This document shows positions 11,288-22,026 of a stretch of DNA of 64,000 nt, piece after piece (position 1 is the stretch's first letter; each line of letters begins with the position of its first letter). The notes beneath the pieces were generated by a model that saw only the letters and a list, made by a program, of their open reading frames with translations, had not been told where the DNA came from and ran no database searches. This DNA is from Hexactinellida sp. DTS-2022 (taxonomy: Eukaryota > Porifera > Hexactinellida). A program made the translations under genes and the position numbers. Where the stretch lies: positions 2,976,001 through 3,040,000 of the forward strand of contig JAPNXP010000013.1 in assembly GCA_028753945.1 (NCBI GenBank). The letters are read 5' to 3'.

Positions 11288-12165
11288 TTTATAGGCATGC
11301 ATGTAAAAATATTATCCATGTTTTAATATAAATCAATACTGTGTATTCCAGGTTTTTTTTTAAAAGTTGAGACCTTGGTTACTCCAAAACATTTTGGTGC
11401 AAAATTTACACCAAGATGGCCTTAAAAACCCTGGTGTATTCTATTTCCTGAAAAAAGTGGATCTCATACTTACTATAAGAAAAATATTGAAAAGTCTGCG
11501 CCGATTGAGGACTACATCCTCCAGGTGAATGGCTCGATACGCCCCTGCCATTCGAGTAACCCAGTGATCATCGATTATTAATAGTTGCAGTTATAAACTC
11601 TTCTAGGTCGTTATTTATTAAATAGGAGCCTTCTGTTTCGGTCGCTTTGCGACGGATAGGTGCTACGCACCTCAAGTTAACTGCCGCTATGCGGCCTTAC
11701 TCCTCACTAAACCATTGATGATAGAGTTAGTAAAACATCCCTTCCTACCATTTCCATACTTTAACTTGTTTAGCTATTATACCCGTGAAAGGAAACTTCT
11801 AGGGTGATTTTGAATTTTCATTAATTTGTTATCTTTTTTGTAAACAACAATAATAATATTCATACTAAAATTAAAAAATGCGAATTTTGAAATCAGCATA
11901 CGTACTTGTTTACTTATTATAACATTTGGAAGTTAGTTTCTATCTCGTATATAAATGTAGTTTCGATTTCCCCATCACTTTAATACAACCTGGACAATCA
12001 AACACATAATGGTTACACACACAAGAAGAAACAACACAGTCGAGTTTTAAAAATATAGATTCATCAATTGTTTCTTAAAATCCTTAGCCCCTGAATGTTC
12101 TCGACTAAAATATTTTTGAGCGCTTAAACTAAATAAATCCTAATAAATTCAAAAATTGAAATATA
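11288..12165. other. AT-rich spacer containing a cluster of short GC hairpins
   Basis: No gene is recognised. At 11624-11702 lie three short palindromes in a row: TCGCTTTGCGA, GGTGCTACGCACC and GCCGCTATGCGGC. The same cluster occurs in opposite orientation at 52755-52890 (see there), so this is a copy of one repeat. The rest is AT-rich and featureless. Confidence 0.5.
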
Positions 12166-12504
12166 CAATATAACCTCATTAGTACGAACACGGATAATGC
12201 GAATTTCCGGTTACTTTGAACACAATTTTTGGACGCTTCAAAGAATCTTCAATTCGAATAATACCGGTTGATACCAAATTTGTTGCAAATAGACTAGGGA
12301 AAAATAGCCGACACAAAAAGTGATTACATTATATTTTTAGTGCGGATTAACAAGGTTTGTACAAGTTTGGTTCGGATTATCGAGATACTCATTTATATAT
12401 GCCCATAGAAAATGCATTACTTCACTAATCCGAACGAATTCACTAATCACCACAGAAATTTATTGAATCGGAACACCTCTGTTCGGATTAGGGAGGGTGT
12501 ATTG
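12166..12504. mobile_element. Tc1/mariner-type MITE
   Basis: The left end is CAATATAACCTCATTAGTAC and the right end, reversed, CAATACACCCTCCCTAATCC, each flanked by TA. Words like CGGATTATCGAG and TTAGTACGAACAC recur inside. Non-coding. Confidence 0.75.
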
Positions 12505-12835
12505 TATATCGTAAAATAAAATCAGTTTAGTTGAAGAAAGGTAGGAAACCTTATGATAAAAATTAGCGAAAAGTTAGTAATAATAACATAGACGGCAGAA
12601 AATAACAGTAATACCTTATTACTAAAATTATTACAAAAACGGACCAATAAACACACAAATACAGATGCACCACAATTGAGTTTAAAAAAAGGATAGATTT
12701 ATGCTATAATGCGAGTAGAAATAATTGAGACTAGGTACTCCTACAGTAAGTGGCAGTCTAAAGATTGAAGTTTATCTGTTCAAGTTGTAGTCTCAATCTA
12801 TCAAGATTTCATTTTAAGGGAGAGGTGATCTCTAC
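12505..12835. other. Unique AT-rich spacer
   Basis: Nothing recognised, apart from the octamer ATCTCTAC at 12828-12835, which is the left target duplication of the next element. Confidence 0.5.
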
Positions 12836-13415
12836 TAGAGGCGAGCGTCGTGTTCAATTTTTCTTTAAGACTAACACGAATTGCGCCACACGGCCCCACA
12901 CCAATATGTCACGACACGAACACGAAAAACGAAACACGAACGTCAACACCAAACACGAACATCAACAAGAAATACAAATTGGAAAAATTAAATGAATAAA
13001 TATAATGAATTAAGATCATATCATACGAATATGATACAATAACTTGTTCACCTCAAGTATTGTATAATATCTTAGGCGTAGGCTCCGGTAGGACTTGTAG
13101 GGCAATAGCCCTACCTATAATTGTCTTTTCTCCATAGAAGCTAATTAGCACAAATATGCCAAGATGGCCCTACCATTCCTAACATCCAGCTATAAGGGCC
13201 CTACCAATCTCCAAAACGAGTCTACGCCCCTGATTATATTAATAATAAAACCCCCATGAAATTTTAACAGAACACGACATGATACATGAACCTTGAACAC
13301 GTAAACGACATGAACACAAAAAACTTTGCCCACCACGACACGAGACATGAACTTTGAACACGACACGAACACGAATTCGGGTCGTGTCGTGTTCGTGTTT
13401 TATCGCTCGGCTCTA
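12836..13415. mobile_element. hAT-like element with AACACGAAC arrays, target duplication ATCTCTAC
   Basis: Ends TAGAGGCGAGCG and CGCTCGGCTCTA. ATCTCTAC stands at 12828-12835 on the left and, once the next insertion is removed, at 13416-13420 plus 13978-13980 on the right. Inside, (A)ACACGAACACG words are repeated in one orientation on the left (12870-12970) and again on the right (13265-13400), closing with a palindrome ACACGACCCGAATTCGGGTC-like in both orientations. A smaller degraded CATAGGCGTAG/CCCCTG element sits inside at about 13071-13232. Confidence 0.75.
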
Positions 13416-13420
13416 ATCTC

Positions 13421-13969
13421 CATAGATGCATTATACGATCATACGTTATACGTTCGGGGAGCGTATAATGGATCATATATACGTATAATGGATCATATAT
13501 ACGTTCGAGCGTATAATCAACGTATAACAAATGGCCAACGTATGATACCATCATACGATGAAACTGAATTTAGTCAATTTAGTAAAAACTAAAACGTGAC
13601 TATTAGTGATGCTAAGGAAGACAGGTTTCTTCGATACATAACGTATGGTAACGTATAATGAACGTATAATGAACGTATGATGAACGTATGATAACGTATG
13701 GTAACGTATAATGAACGTATAATGAACGTATGATAACGTATGATGAACGTATGATAACGTATGGTAACGTATAATGAACGTATAATGAACGTATAATGAA
13801 TGTATGATGAACGTATAATGAAAATCGTATAAAATCATTATACGTTATACGTCGTATGATGATTATACGTTTTGACCATATGATCCTCTAACGTATGATG
13901 GCATTATACGTTCACCTAACGTATAATGGCACCATATATACGTTATACGTTACGTATAATGCATCTATG
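13421..13969. mobile_element. Mobile tandem array of ACGTATAATG, target duplication CTAATCTC
   Basis: A 17-bp inverted terminal repeat (CATAGATGCATTATACG on the left, its exact complement on the right) is flanked by CTAATCTC (13413-13420 and 13970-13977). The duplicated copy of this locus reads straight through at 15530-15545, so the insertion is proven by an empty site. Nearly the whole 549 bp is (A)ACGTATAATGA and ACGTATGATGA units of 9-11 bp, with the units reversed toward the right end. No coding potential beyond repeat-driven frames. The 8-bp duplication suggests mobilisation by an hAT transposase. Confidence 0.92.
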
Positions 13970-14308
13970 CTAATCTCTACCCCTGATGTCCAATCAAAAT
14001 GTTTCCTTGAAGTTTTTTGTGTCTATTCCTTCGGCATAAACCGTCAAAACTGCAATAATAACTCTTCGAACTAGTAAGGGATTTTTAAATTTCATAATGA
14101 GTTTGCGCCAGAATTATAACAAATTAAAATATTAAATTTGTTGTTCTTAGGGTTGAAATTGCTCAATTGTGAGCGAGTTGGTTAAATATTAATGTGTAAA
14201 AATGAAATTTGTCAGCTTCCAGAAACTACGATCCGAAACTAGGCAAAATTACAGATTAACAGAACAATAGTAAATAAGTTATATGTATTAATGTGAAAGA
14301 GCGAATAA

Positions 14309-14385
14309 ATAGCCTTCCCTTGTCAAATTTGTGTGAAACTGTTGAGTTATCGACAGTTTCTCACAGATTTGACAAGGGAAGGCTA
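14309..14385. repeat. Long hairpin, 33-bp arms
   Basis: Arms 14309-14341 and 14353-14385 (ATAGCCTTCCCTTGTCAAAT inward) are complementary with two or three mismatches and an 11-base loop. The corresponding position in copy B (about 17400) lacks it. It may be a minimal fold-back element. Confidence 0.8.
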
Positions 14386-14461
14386 TCAACATATACTGTA
14401 TTTAATTAGTTCGGAGTTAATTTCTGAAAATGGTCATTATTAAACACATATAAAACATGTA

Positions 14462-14645
14462 CAGGTAAACCTCCCAAAGCGGCACCTCCGAGTAGCGGCA
14501 ACCTCCGAGAAGCGGCACAAAATCATTCTCCCGATGGGTGCCGCTTTGGGAGTTTTACCTTACGAGCAACCTCCCAAAGCGGCAACCTCCGAGAAGCGGC
14601 ACAAAATTATTCTCCCGATGGGTGCCGCTTTGGGAGGTTTACCTG
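14462..14645. mobile_element. Tc1/mariner-type MITE (CAGGTAAACC)
   Basis: Ends CAGGTAAACCTCCCAAAGCG and CGCTTTGGGAGGTTTACCTG, flanked by TA on both sides. Copy B at about 17470 shows the uninterrupted site. The interior is a tandem pair of about 95 bp, each unit itself an inverted repeat. Confidence 0.92.
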
Positions 14646-14991
14646 TATATACTTATGTTAGAAATAAGTATTATAATTATTATACATAGCACTATTATAT
14701 AACACTAGCGCGCTTCGCTTGCAAAGTCGCTTCGCGGCAGAACACAACCACACACCAACCACTTCGCGGTTGGTGTGTGGTTTATTTATATACTCCTAAT
14801 ATTGATTATAAAGCGTAAATAGGCCTAAATAGTCAAATTTAACAATGTGAAATTTTAATGATTACGTCATCATGTTATAATGAGTTAGAATAGTGGCGAT
14901 CTGGTGTGACCAACGTGTCCGCATCATTAATGTACATGTTCTATTAAATTTTCAGATTTTTATCTCTTAGAGGGCGGGAATTATGCGCGAT
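14646..14991. other. Spacer between duplicated copies, with a 15-bp hairpin
   Basis: At 14746-14782 AACCACACACCAACC and its exact complement flank ACTTCGC. Just upstream are GCGCTTCGCTTGC and GTCGCTTCGCGGC, further members of the short GC hairpin set. Otherwise unique AT-rich DNA without a gene. Confidence 0.6.
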
Positions 14992-15636
14992 TAAGACTAA
15001 CACGAACACGAAACATGTGACACGAACACGACACGAATTGCCCACACCAATATGTCACGATACGAACACGAACACGAAACACGAAACACGAACGTCAACA
15101 GCAAACACGAAATACAAATTGGAAAAATTAAATGAATAAATATAATGAATTAAGATCATAACATACGAATAGTATACAATAACTTGTTCATCACAAGTAT
15201 TGTGTAATATCATAGGCGTAGGCTCCGGTAGGACTGGTAGGGCCATAGTCCTGCCAATAATTGTCTTTTCTCCATAGAAGCTAATTAGCACAAATATGCC
15301 AAGATGGCCCTACCATTCCTAACATCCAGCTATAAGGGCCCTATCAATCTCCAAAATGAGTCTATGCCCCTGAATATTAATAATAAAACCCCCATGAAAT
15401 TTTAACAGATCACGACATGATACATGAACCTTGAACACGTAAACGACACGAACACGACACGAGACATGAACTTTGAAAACGACACGAACACGAATTCGGG
15501 TCGTGTCGTGTTCGTGTCTTATCGCTCGGCTCTAATCTCTACCCCTGATGTCCAATCAAAATATTTCCTTGAAAAATTTTTGTGTCTATTCCTACGGCAG
15601 AAACCGTCAAAACTGCAATAAAAACTCATCCAACTA

Positions 15637-17166
15637 CTGTATTTCTCAGTCAATTATCCGATTGGGTCAACCAATTATCCGACTCGGTCAACCAATTATC
15701 CGAATCCATTCTAAGGATGATAACGATATAGATAATGATAGTATAAGACATAAATGATATATAATGGTAATAGTGTTGATAGAGATTAGTATATTAGGTA
15801 CTATAGATCTTCGAGTCTAATAGCTTTAGCTGCTGTAACAGTCAATACATGGTAAAATGCATTGAGTGTGGCAGCTTGTGTAATACTTTGTAAAGCTCCA
15901 GGGCAAATATTCAATAGCAATTGCCTTCTTGCTGATATAAATGTAGTCCCATCTGGAGGTGTACATGGTCCATGTTGACTGAGAGCTCGTTTTACGTGAG
16001 CTTTAACGCTGTTAAAGGTGAATTCGATGGGGTTTAATTCACATTAATAAGGTGGAAGTCGGACCAACTCGAAGTTCGGAGGGATAATTTCACCTAACCG
16101 GTTTTCTACACCCCTATGACAAGGAGCGTTATCAAGAATGATATGCGTTTTGGTAAGTCCTTGATGTTCAACTAACGGTTGTCCAAAATCGCAAACGAAC
16201 AATTCTTGAATGAATTGATCGAAGTGGGATTGTTTAGCTCCTCCAACGATGATGGTGTGATGAATCAGTCCCACGTTTGGAGATACTGCACAAAGCATCG
16301 TAATATGTGGTGTGCGTTGGTTCCCTGTTATTTTCTTAGCTGGCAATCCTTTTACAGCTCTACCTCTTGTTCTTGATGTGTAGAGTCCAAACCCGCACTC
16401 ATCAACATAACAAAAACGAGCACCCATCTCATGCTGGGACATCAACCATGTTGCGTGTTCCCTTCTTGATGCCTTCAGTTCATCGCAATTCCTATTTATT
16501 GGAATTTGTTCCAATTTTTTCATTGTAATGAATTTCCCTTCAAGACATCTGGCTATCGTGCTCACTGAAACCTGTACACCTTTTAAAGCCAGTTGTTCTT
16601 TCAATTCATTGAGCATGATGTCTGGACGGGATTCAACCTTTTCAAGTAAAAAATGAACATCTGTATCATTTAATTTCTTTCCTCTAGAGCCACCTCTATT
16701 CTTCACTTCATACTTTCTCAAACTACAAATCCTATATGCAGTATCTACTTTTACACCAAATAGTTGGGACATTTGCTTGTAGGTCACGCCTGCTTCGTGG
16801 GCATCAATTAATCTCCTGCGCACCTCGTTTGTAATTGTATTGCCTCCTTTTGGAGGTACACTGTTACTTCCAACAGATTCGGAGGTTCCCAATGTTGTGT
16901 CCATTTTTGAAGAATCAAAGTTTCTTGAAAGTTATTGAGCAAATTATTTGTTTGTGCCTCATATTTACCTGCTTATATAAATACACCAACCGTATACCAA
17001 AATGAAAAACAACTGTATTCATATTCATTGGATGAGTCGGATAATTGGTTGACCCAATCGGATAATTGGTTGACTGAATCGGATGATTGGTTGACTGAAT
17101 CGGATGATTGGTTGACTGAATCGGATGATTGGTTGACCCAATCGGATAATTGACCGAGAAATACAG
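15637..17166. mobile_element. IS630/Tc1/mariner-superfamily transposon, TA target
   Basis: The ends read CTGTATTTCTC(A/G)GTCAATTATCCGA in inverted orientation with TA on both sides; copy A keeps the empty site (GAACTAGTAAGG near 14070). Next to each end are direct repeats of a 20-bp unit containing TTGGTTGAC and CGGATAATTGG, three on the left and about six on the right. These are candidate transposase-binding sites. The element encodes one transposase on the minus strand. Confidence 0.93.
15801..16904 (-). pseudogene. IS630-like DDE transposase with one in-frame stop
   Basis: The frame starts at 16904 (MDTTLGTSESVGSN). Residues about 25-75 form a helix-turn-helix of the IS630/homeodomain-like type (RRRLIDAHEAGVTYKQMSQL). 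The DDE_3 catalytic domain follows, with the first Asp in FCYVDECGFG and the second in IILDNAPCHRG. A TAA at 16044-16046 interrupts LPPY, but the same frame then continues as CELNPIEF, supplying the third acidic residue, and runs about 80 more codons to a stop at 15801. Counting through the stop, 35 residues separate the second Asp from the Glu. The stop is one base from TCA (Ser), so this is probably a recently silenced gene; read-through cannot be excluded. The full frame would be 367 codons, normal for the family. Confidence 0.88.
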
Positions 17167-17520
17167 TAGTAAGGGAATTTTGAATTTCATAATGAGTTTG
17201 CGCCAGATTCATAACAATTTAAAATATTAAATTTGTTGATCTTAGTGTTGAAATTGCTCAATTGTGAGCGAGTTGGTTAAATATTAATGTGTAAAAATTA
17301 AATTTCTCAGCTTCCTGGTACTACGATCCGAAACTAGGCAAAATTACAGATTAACAGAACAATAGTAAATAAGTTATATGTATTAATGTAAAAAGAGAGA
17401 ATAATTTTTAATTAGTTCGTACTTAATTTCTGAAAATGGTCATTATTAAACACATATAAAAGATGCATATACTTATGTTAGAAATAAGTATTATAATAAT
17501 TATACATAGCACTATTATAT

Positions 17521-19768
17521 TACATATACTCACTTTCAAAGTTTGGAGATAGTTTGGGGTTAAAAAAACTTATGAAGCTGACTTGGGGCAGGAATACGAT
17601 ATGGTAATTTCTTTGTTTGAATAACATCGTTTTCCTACTTTCTTAAGAAACTCATTGTTTGACTTTCGGTTTAGTTTGAGCGAGTAAACTTTGGTATTGT
17701 GAAAGTTGAACACTGATCAGAACGAGTGAGAGTGGGTCGCTCTTCGGTACAGTTTAATTGCTTTTGCTTTTTGAGGCTAAGGTCCTTCTGGAATTGAAAA
17801 ACCTAACTATCTTCCTTAGCTTGTATTCTATTTACCCTCTTTATTAGCTATCATTTAAAACAAAGTTTGACTCTCTAGCTCATATACCTTCCTAGTTACA
17901 GTCAGGTATTTAAATATGGAACTAAATGACATCTCATTTATTTTAAGGGTAAAAGTAGCATTTGTACAGGTAGGAAATCTACTCCGTAGATTCCAAAAAT
18001 GTTGCCATTTTTTCTTACACAAATGGAAATATGTGAAAATGACAATCTAATTTAGTATTTTGATATTTTAATGACCAATATTAATAATAAAATATTAATC
18101 ACTCTATATAATATATATTATGGATGCTTCGACTGAATTACTATTAGGTCGTATTGGTAGTTTCTTTGTTAGTGCTTGTATTGAACTAGTTTATTGCAAA
18201 CATAAATTCAGTGTATCATATAAATAGAATATACACTATTGTATAACTTCATTTGATCAATTTTAGGAATGCTGATCAAATCACTTTCAGGATGGCTTCC
18301 ATCACCCATGTACAATAGTGTTGGATTACACTATAGTTCTTTTTCTGAAAGTATGCATGATAGACTTCCAAAAACTTCAGTGTTTATTCATTACAACTAG
18401 AAAGATAAAATTGACCTATTTGGAGTAATTAACTTGTGTTAAATATTACTACTATACGGTAGAACCAGGAACTCTCCAAAAAGGGTCGAAAACTCAAGTT
18501 TTTAGGCTATCCATGGGTAAATATATGCAATCCAACTATTCCATTGCCTTAACGTAAATCCTTATTACCCCAAAATCGAAATTTTGCCACACTGTAACTT
18601 AGGCTGATTATCAACAGCGAAACGTTGTGGTAAGGTAATTGCTTCACCGATGACAGAAGTAAATTATTTCGTTTGTGAGGAAGATTGGTTGTAGAAGAGA
18701 ACAAATCGTACCTTGTCTATATACCTGGTGACTAAATGATCGCATTCCCTCAGCATACTTAGTACTTAGTTGAAACTTCTGGAAGAGGAAAGATAAATTG
18801 CTTTGGTATGCTTTCTATATATTTTTCAGAAGTGCTAGACCCTATATATTAGGGATGGGAAAAGCTCCGTTTAACATCCCTTGATGATTCTCACATGCGT
18901 CCCATCCAAATTATATTAATTTACTTATATAATTATATATATTTTTAGTTTTGAAAGCTTAATTAGAATCTTTTTGATGATTGATTACTGATTATATATA
19001 AGTGTTTAGTATATATTCTTGTTTAGTGAGTTGATTAGTAATGATGTCAGAGTTTTATTTCATGGTGTACCCACTAAGATAAAACTACAGATTACTATTG
19101 TATAGATGAAAGCCATTTGGATTTGAGCTCCCGTGGAGTTAAAAAATTCCATATACATCCCATCGTTATTGTCTTTCAAGTACCAGTGCACAAACCATGC
19201 TAACTACATAAATCTACTCTAATTTTTGTAATACCACTTAAACAACCAGTGTTACAAACTACGATAAAGAATATAATCTATTTTAGAAATAAATCAAATA
19301 ACCTGTGCCAAAAACATGCTTATAGCATCTGTTTAGGTTTTAGTAACGTTTCAAACAGGCCAATAATTATGCTGTAATTAAAACTCCTCAATTTTCAGTG
19401 ATCTTTAATCAACCAGTGTTGCTATATTAAGAGAAATTGCAATTGCACTTTTAAATTATTTTTTGATTATGTATTTGTTTACCTCGACATTAATCCCCAA
19501 TTTCTTTATATTTGAAGGAATTTTTTATGTTTCTTGATGTAACGTTGCACATGACCAACTTGTAACTTGTTGTGTTCCCTTACTGTACCGTAGTTAAACT
19601 CTATTTTTGGTTAATGAAAGTTCAGAATATGTGAACCTGGCTGTACCTGTACTTGTCTATGTCTTACTAATGCATAATCTTGTACAATCATAATACTGAA
19701 ACATATCATGCTTTGCGAGAATGTGTGTACGTACATTACGTCGCCTAAACTCTAAAGGATACATTGCA
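17521..19768. other. Long AT-rich stretch without recognisable gene or repeat
   Basis: No convincing open frame, inverted repeat or target duplication was seen over more than 2 kb. It is one of the few stretches that may be old unique host DNA. The pentamer TTGCA at its right edge (19764-19768) is the left target duplication of the next element. Confidence 0.5.
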
Positions 19769-20148
19769 CAGGGCCGTAGCCACCAAAATCAAAGTGGTCA
19801 GGTAATTTGACCACCTGACAGAGTGGTTAGGTTAATTTGACCAACCTTACCGAGTTGCAAGGTTAATCTGGCCAAAAGGACAGGGTGGTCAGGTTAATCT
19901 GACCAACCTGACCGAGTGGTGCCCAGTGGTGTCCTGCTGTGGGAGCGGTGGGAGCGCCGCTCCCATAGTGTTTCAGATTGTGGGACCTCCGCTCTCTTCT
20001 TTACTTTCAAATTATATTATTTGCTGTTTGTGAGACTATAACAAGTTATTAACAACTAGGTTGATATGGCTTAGAATTTTTCCCAATATAAACGTGGAGT
20101 TAAAATTAGTAATTCCCAATCTCAGGATTATAATGAGATTTTGAAGTA

Positions 20149-20413
20149 CAGTCAACTCCGTTATAACGAAGTGCTCGGGACCGTGGTTTCATTTAGTTAT
20201 AAGCAGAGTTTGTTATAACCGGAGTAAAATCAATAGCTTAGAGGGTTATGCGATTTAAATCACTTCGTTATAAGCGGAATTTCGTTAATTACATTTCGGT
20301 GTAACGAAAGTTTTAATACTTTAATATGATAGAAGGATTTCCCGACCATTGAATGACTTCGTTATAAGCAGGTACTTCGTTATATCCGACTTGGTTATAA
20401 CGGGAGTTGACTG
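20149..20413. mobile_element. Tc1/mariner-type MITE (CAGTCAACTCCGTTATAAC)
   Basis: Ends CAGTCAACTCCGTTATAACG and CGTTATAAC-type right end closing GGGAGTTGACTG, with TA on both sides. Inside, ACTTCGTTATAAGC words repeat in both orientations. Non-coding. Confidence 0.88.
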
Positions 20414-20416
20414 TAC

Positions 20417-21462
20417 CATGCGCGGCGCAAGGATTTTCGAACTGGGGGGGCACAGGGGGGGCAACCAATTTTTCAGGGGGGCAGCATTTCCATCTATCAG
20501 AATTTATCTTAAAACAATGGAGTTACGATGAACTTGTCATACATTCAAACTATCCAGGGATTTTGGACTACATAGAAATTCAAGTGATTTTTTTGAAATC
20601 ACTTACTAGATATGCATTGTATTACAAACATGGTTGCCATTCCAATCCAATCCAATCGACAATCCAATCCAATCGAGCCATTTTTTGACAATCGGCAATC
20701 CAAATTTCACCAATTGATTATTCGGATAACAATCCAATCAAAATCGACAATCCAAAATATCATCGATTGTTTTTTCGATTTTTCGATTTTTTTGGATTGT
20801 TTTTGGATTGTTTCAATTGTTTTTGTTTAGCGTTATTACTTAGTGAAACACTATGTATAGTATAGTTTATGGTCAAAAAGAAACATTCGATAAAAATCAA
20901 TAAAAATTCTTCAATTGCAATCCAATCGATAACAATGGAAGCAATCCAATCGACAATCCAATCGATGAAAAATGCAGCAATCAATCGACAATCCAATTGG
21001 TAAAATCGAAGCAATCCAATTGACAATCCAATCGATGAGAAATGCAGCAATCCAATCGACAACACAATCGATAAAAATCGAAGCAATCCAATCGACAATC
21101 CAATCGATGAAAAATGCAGCATTCGGCAATCGATAATCTTCTCGATTGGATTGGATTGGCACCCCTGATTACAAATGATGTTATTTTTGAAGAAAATATT
21201 ATCACAAATACTGTTAATAAATTTTTATTAGCTACTTTTGGGTGCAGCGATGCTACTATACGAAATATACAATAATAATACTATGTATGTTTTTTGATGA
21301 AAATTGAGCGAGCGTAGCGAGCGAGCTAAAATTTTCAGACAATAGAGCCTCTAGAAATGTGTCCATGGGAATGAGCTTTGGGATTATCATGGGCGAATTT
21401 ATCACATATAATTTTAACTTGAGAATACACTAAATCCTGCCCCCCCTCTGGCGCCGCGCCTG
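20417..21462. mobile_element. Nested hAT element inserted in the MITE edge, target duplication GACTGTAC
   Basis: Ends CATGCGCGGCGC and GCGCCGCGCCTG, flanked by GACTGTAC (20409-20416 and 21463-21470). The target straddles the right end of the preceding MITE. Inside are G-runs (GGGGGGGCACAGGGGGGGC), a GAGCGAGCGTAGCGAGCGAG palindrome near 21307, and another nested element. Confidence 0.92.
20629..21167. mobile_element. Innermost hAT-like element made of AATCCAATCGA arrays, target duplication ATTACAAA
   Basis: Ends CATGGTTGCCATTCCAATCC and, reversed, CAGGGGTGCCAATCCAATCC, flanked by ATTACAAA (20621-20628 and 21168-21175). The interior on the right (20915-21125) is a tandem array of a 36-38 bp unit containing CAATCCAATCGACAATCC and GATGAAAAATGCAGC; the left is denser CAATCCAATC. 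Frames crossing it are repeat-driven. Confidence 0.93.
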
Positions 21463-21665
21463 GACTGTACTAGTGGTTTGGTATTTTGTGAGTAATTATT
21501 TAATCATTTACTTTTCAATTTATTCAATTTTTGGAATCACACTACCGCTCCCACAGTTATAAATTGAGCAGAGCACCACTGGTGGTGCCATATTGGGAAA
21601 TTAATCAACCAAAATGGTAAGGTTGAAACCTGACCAACCTGACCAGTGGCTACGGCCCTGTTGCA

Positions 21666-22026
21666 TGATGCTACTCGTTAATTCTTACGCTATCAACAAA
21701 ACTCATACTCAATGTATAATAAGCAATTCTCGCTGAAATTCGTGAGTGCGTATATTTCTCACAATTGTACTTCAACATTGACTCTCTTCTTGTACAACTC
21801 GTCAAACTAGTGCATTGGGGTTTATGGAATTTCAGTCGCGCTCTTTCACAATACATTCAATCAATCAACCGCACAGGCAATATTAGACTACTTTAGAACA
21901 TAATCCGCTTATTCCCTATTTAGGACTAAGATAAATACTTTCAGTTTAATGTTCATAACTCTGTTTTCTCTTGCAGAGCTGATCTTGTTGGTTTGAATTT
22001 CGGATTTTCGGCCATATTTCCTAGAA
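21666..22026. other. Unique spacer
   Basis: AT-rich DNA without recognised features. The 61-codon minus-strand frame at 21671-21856 has no motif. Confidence 0.4.

Larger units (their letters stand above)
12865..14699. repeat. Copy A of a tandem duplication (~2 kb)
   Basis: Matches copy B at 14992-15634 plus 17167-17520. Differences are almost all whole insertions: copy A has the array at 13421, the hairpin at 14309 and the MITE at 14462; copy B has the IS630-like transposon at 15637. Point differences are few (for example around 14100 against 17190), so the duplication is fairly young. Confidence 0.85.
14992..17520. repeat. Copy B of the tandem duplication, carrying an IS630-like transposon
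   Basis: See copy A at 12865. The match runs 14992-15634, is interrupted by the 15637-17166 transposon, and resumes 17167-17520. It stops at ACTATTATA, where copy A enters the hairpin spacer. Confidence 0.85.
19924..21581. mobile_element. Nested hAT element, target duplication GTGGTGCC
   Basis: Ends CAGTGGTG and CACCACTG, flanked by GTGGTGCC (19916-19923 and 21582-21589). A second inverted pair, TGTGGGAGCGGTGGGAGC-like on the left and GCTCCCACAG on the right, lies just inside. No transposase. It carries two further insertions. Confidence 0.9.
19769..21660. mobile_element. Outer element of a five-deep nest (CAGGGCCGTAGCCAC), 5-bp duplication TTGCA
   Basis: The left end is CAGGGCCGTAGCCACC and the right end, reversed, CAGGGCCGTAGCCACTGG, flanked by TTGCA at 19764-19768 and 21661-21665. 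Next to the left end, GTGGTCAGGTTAATCTGACC words are repeated three or four times in alternating orientation, and they recur at the right end. The ends look like hAT, but only 5 flanking bases are duplicated, so the superfamily is uncertain. Confidence 0.75.

Noticed and set aside
13600-13850. CRISPR-like array
   Set aside because: The units are 9-11 bp, contiguous, without spacers, and inside a eukaryotic mobile element.
16179-16376. Plus-strand frame opposite the IS630-like transposase
   Set aside because: It is antisense to a recognised catalytic domain.
20640-21160. Several overlapping open frames in the CAATCCAATCGA array
   Set aside because: They are open only because the repeat lacks stops in those frames. 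The residues are simple repeats of the array unit.
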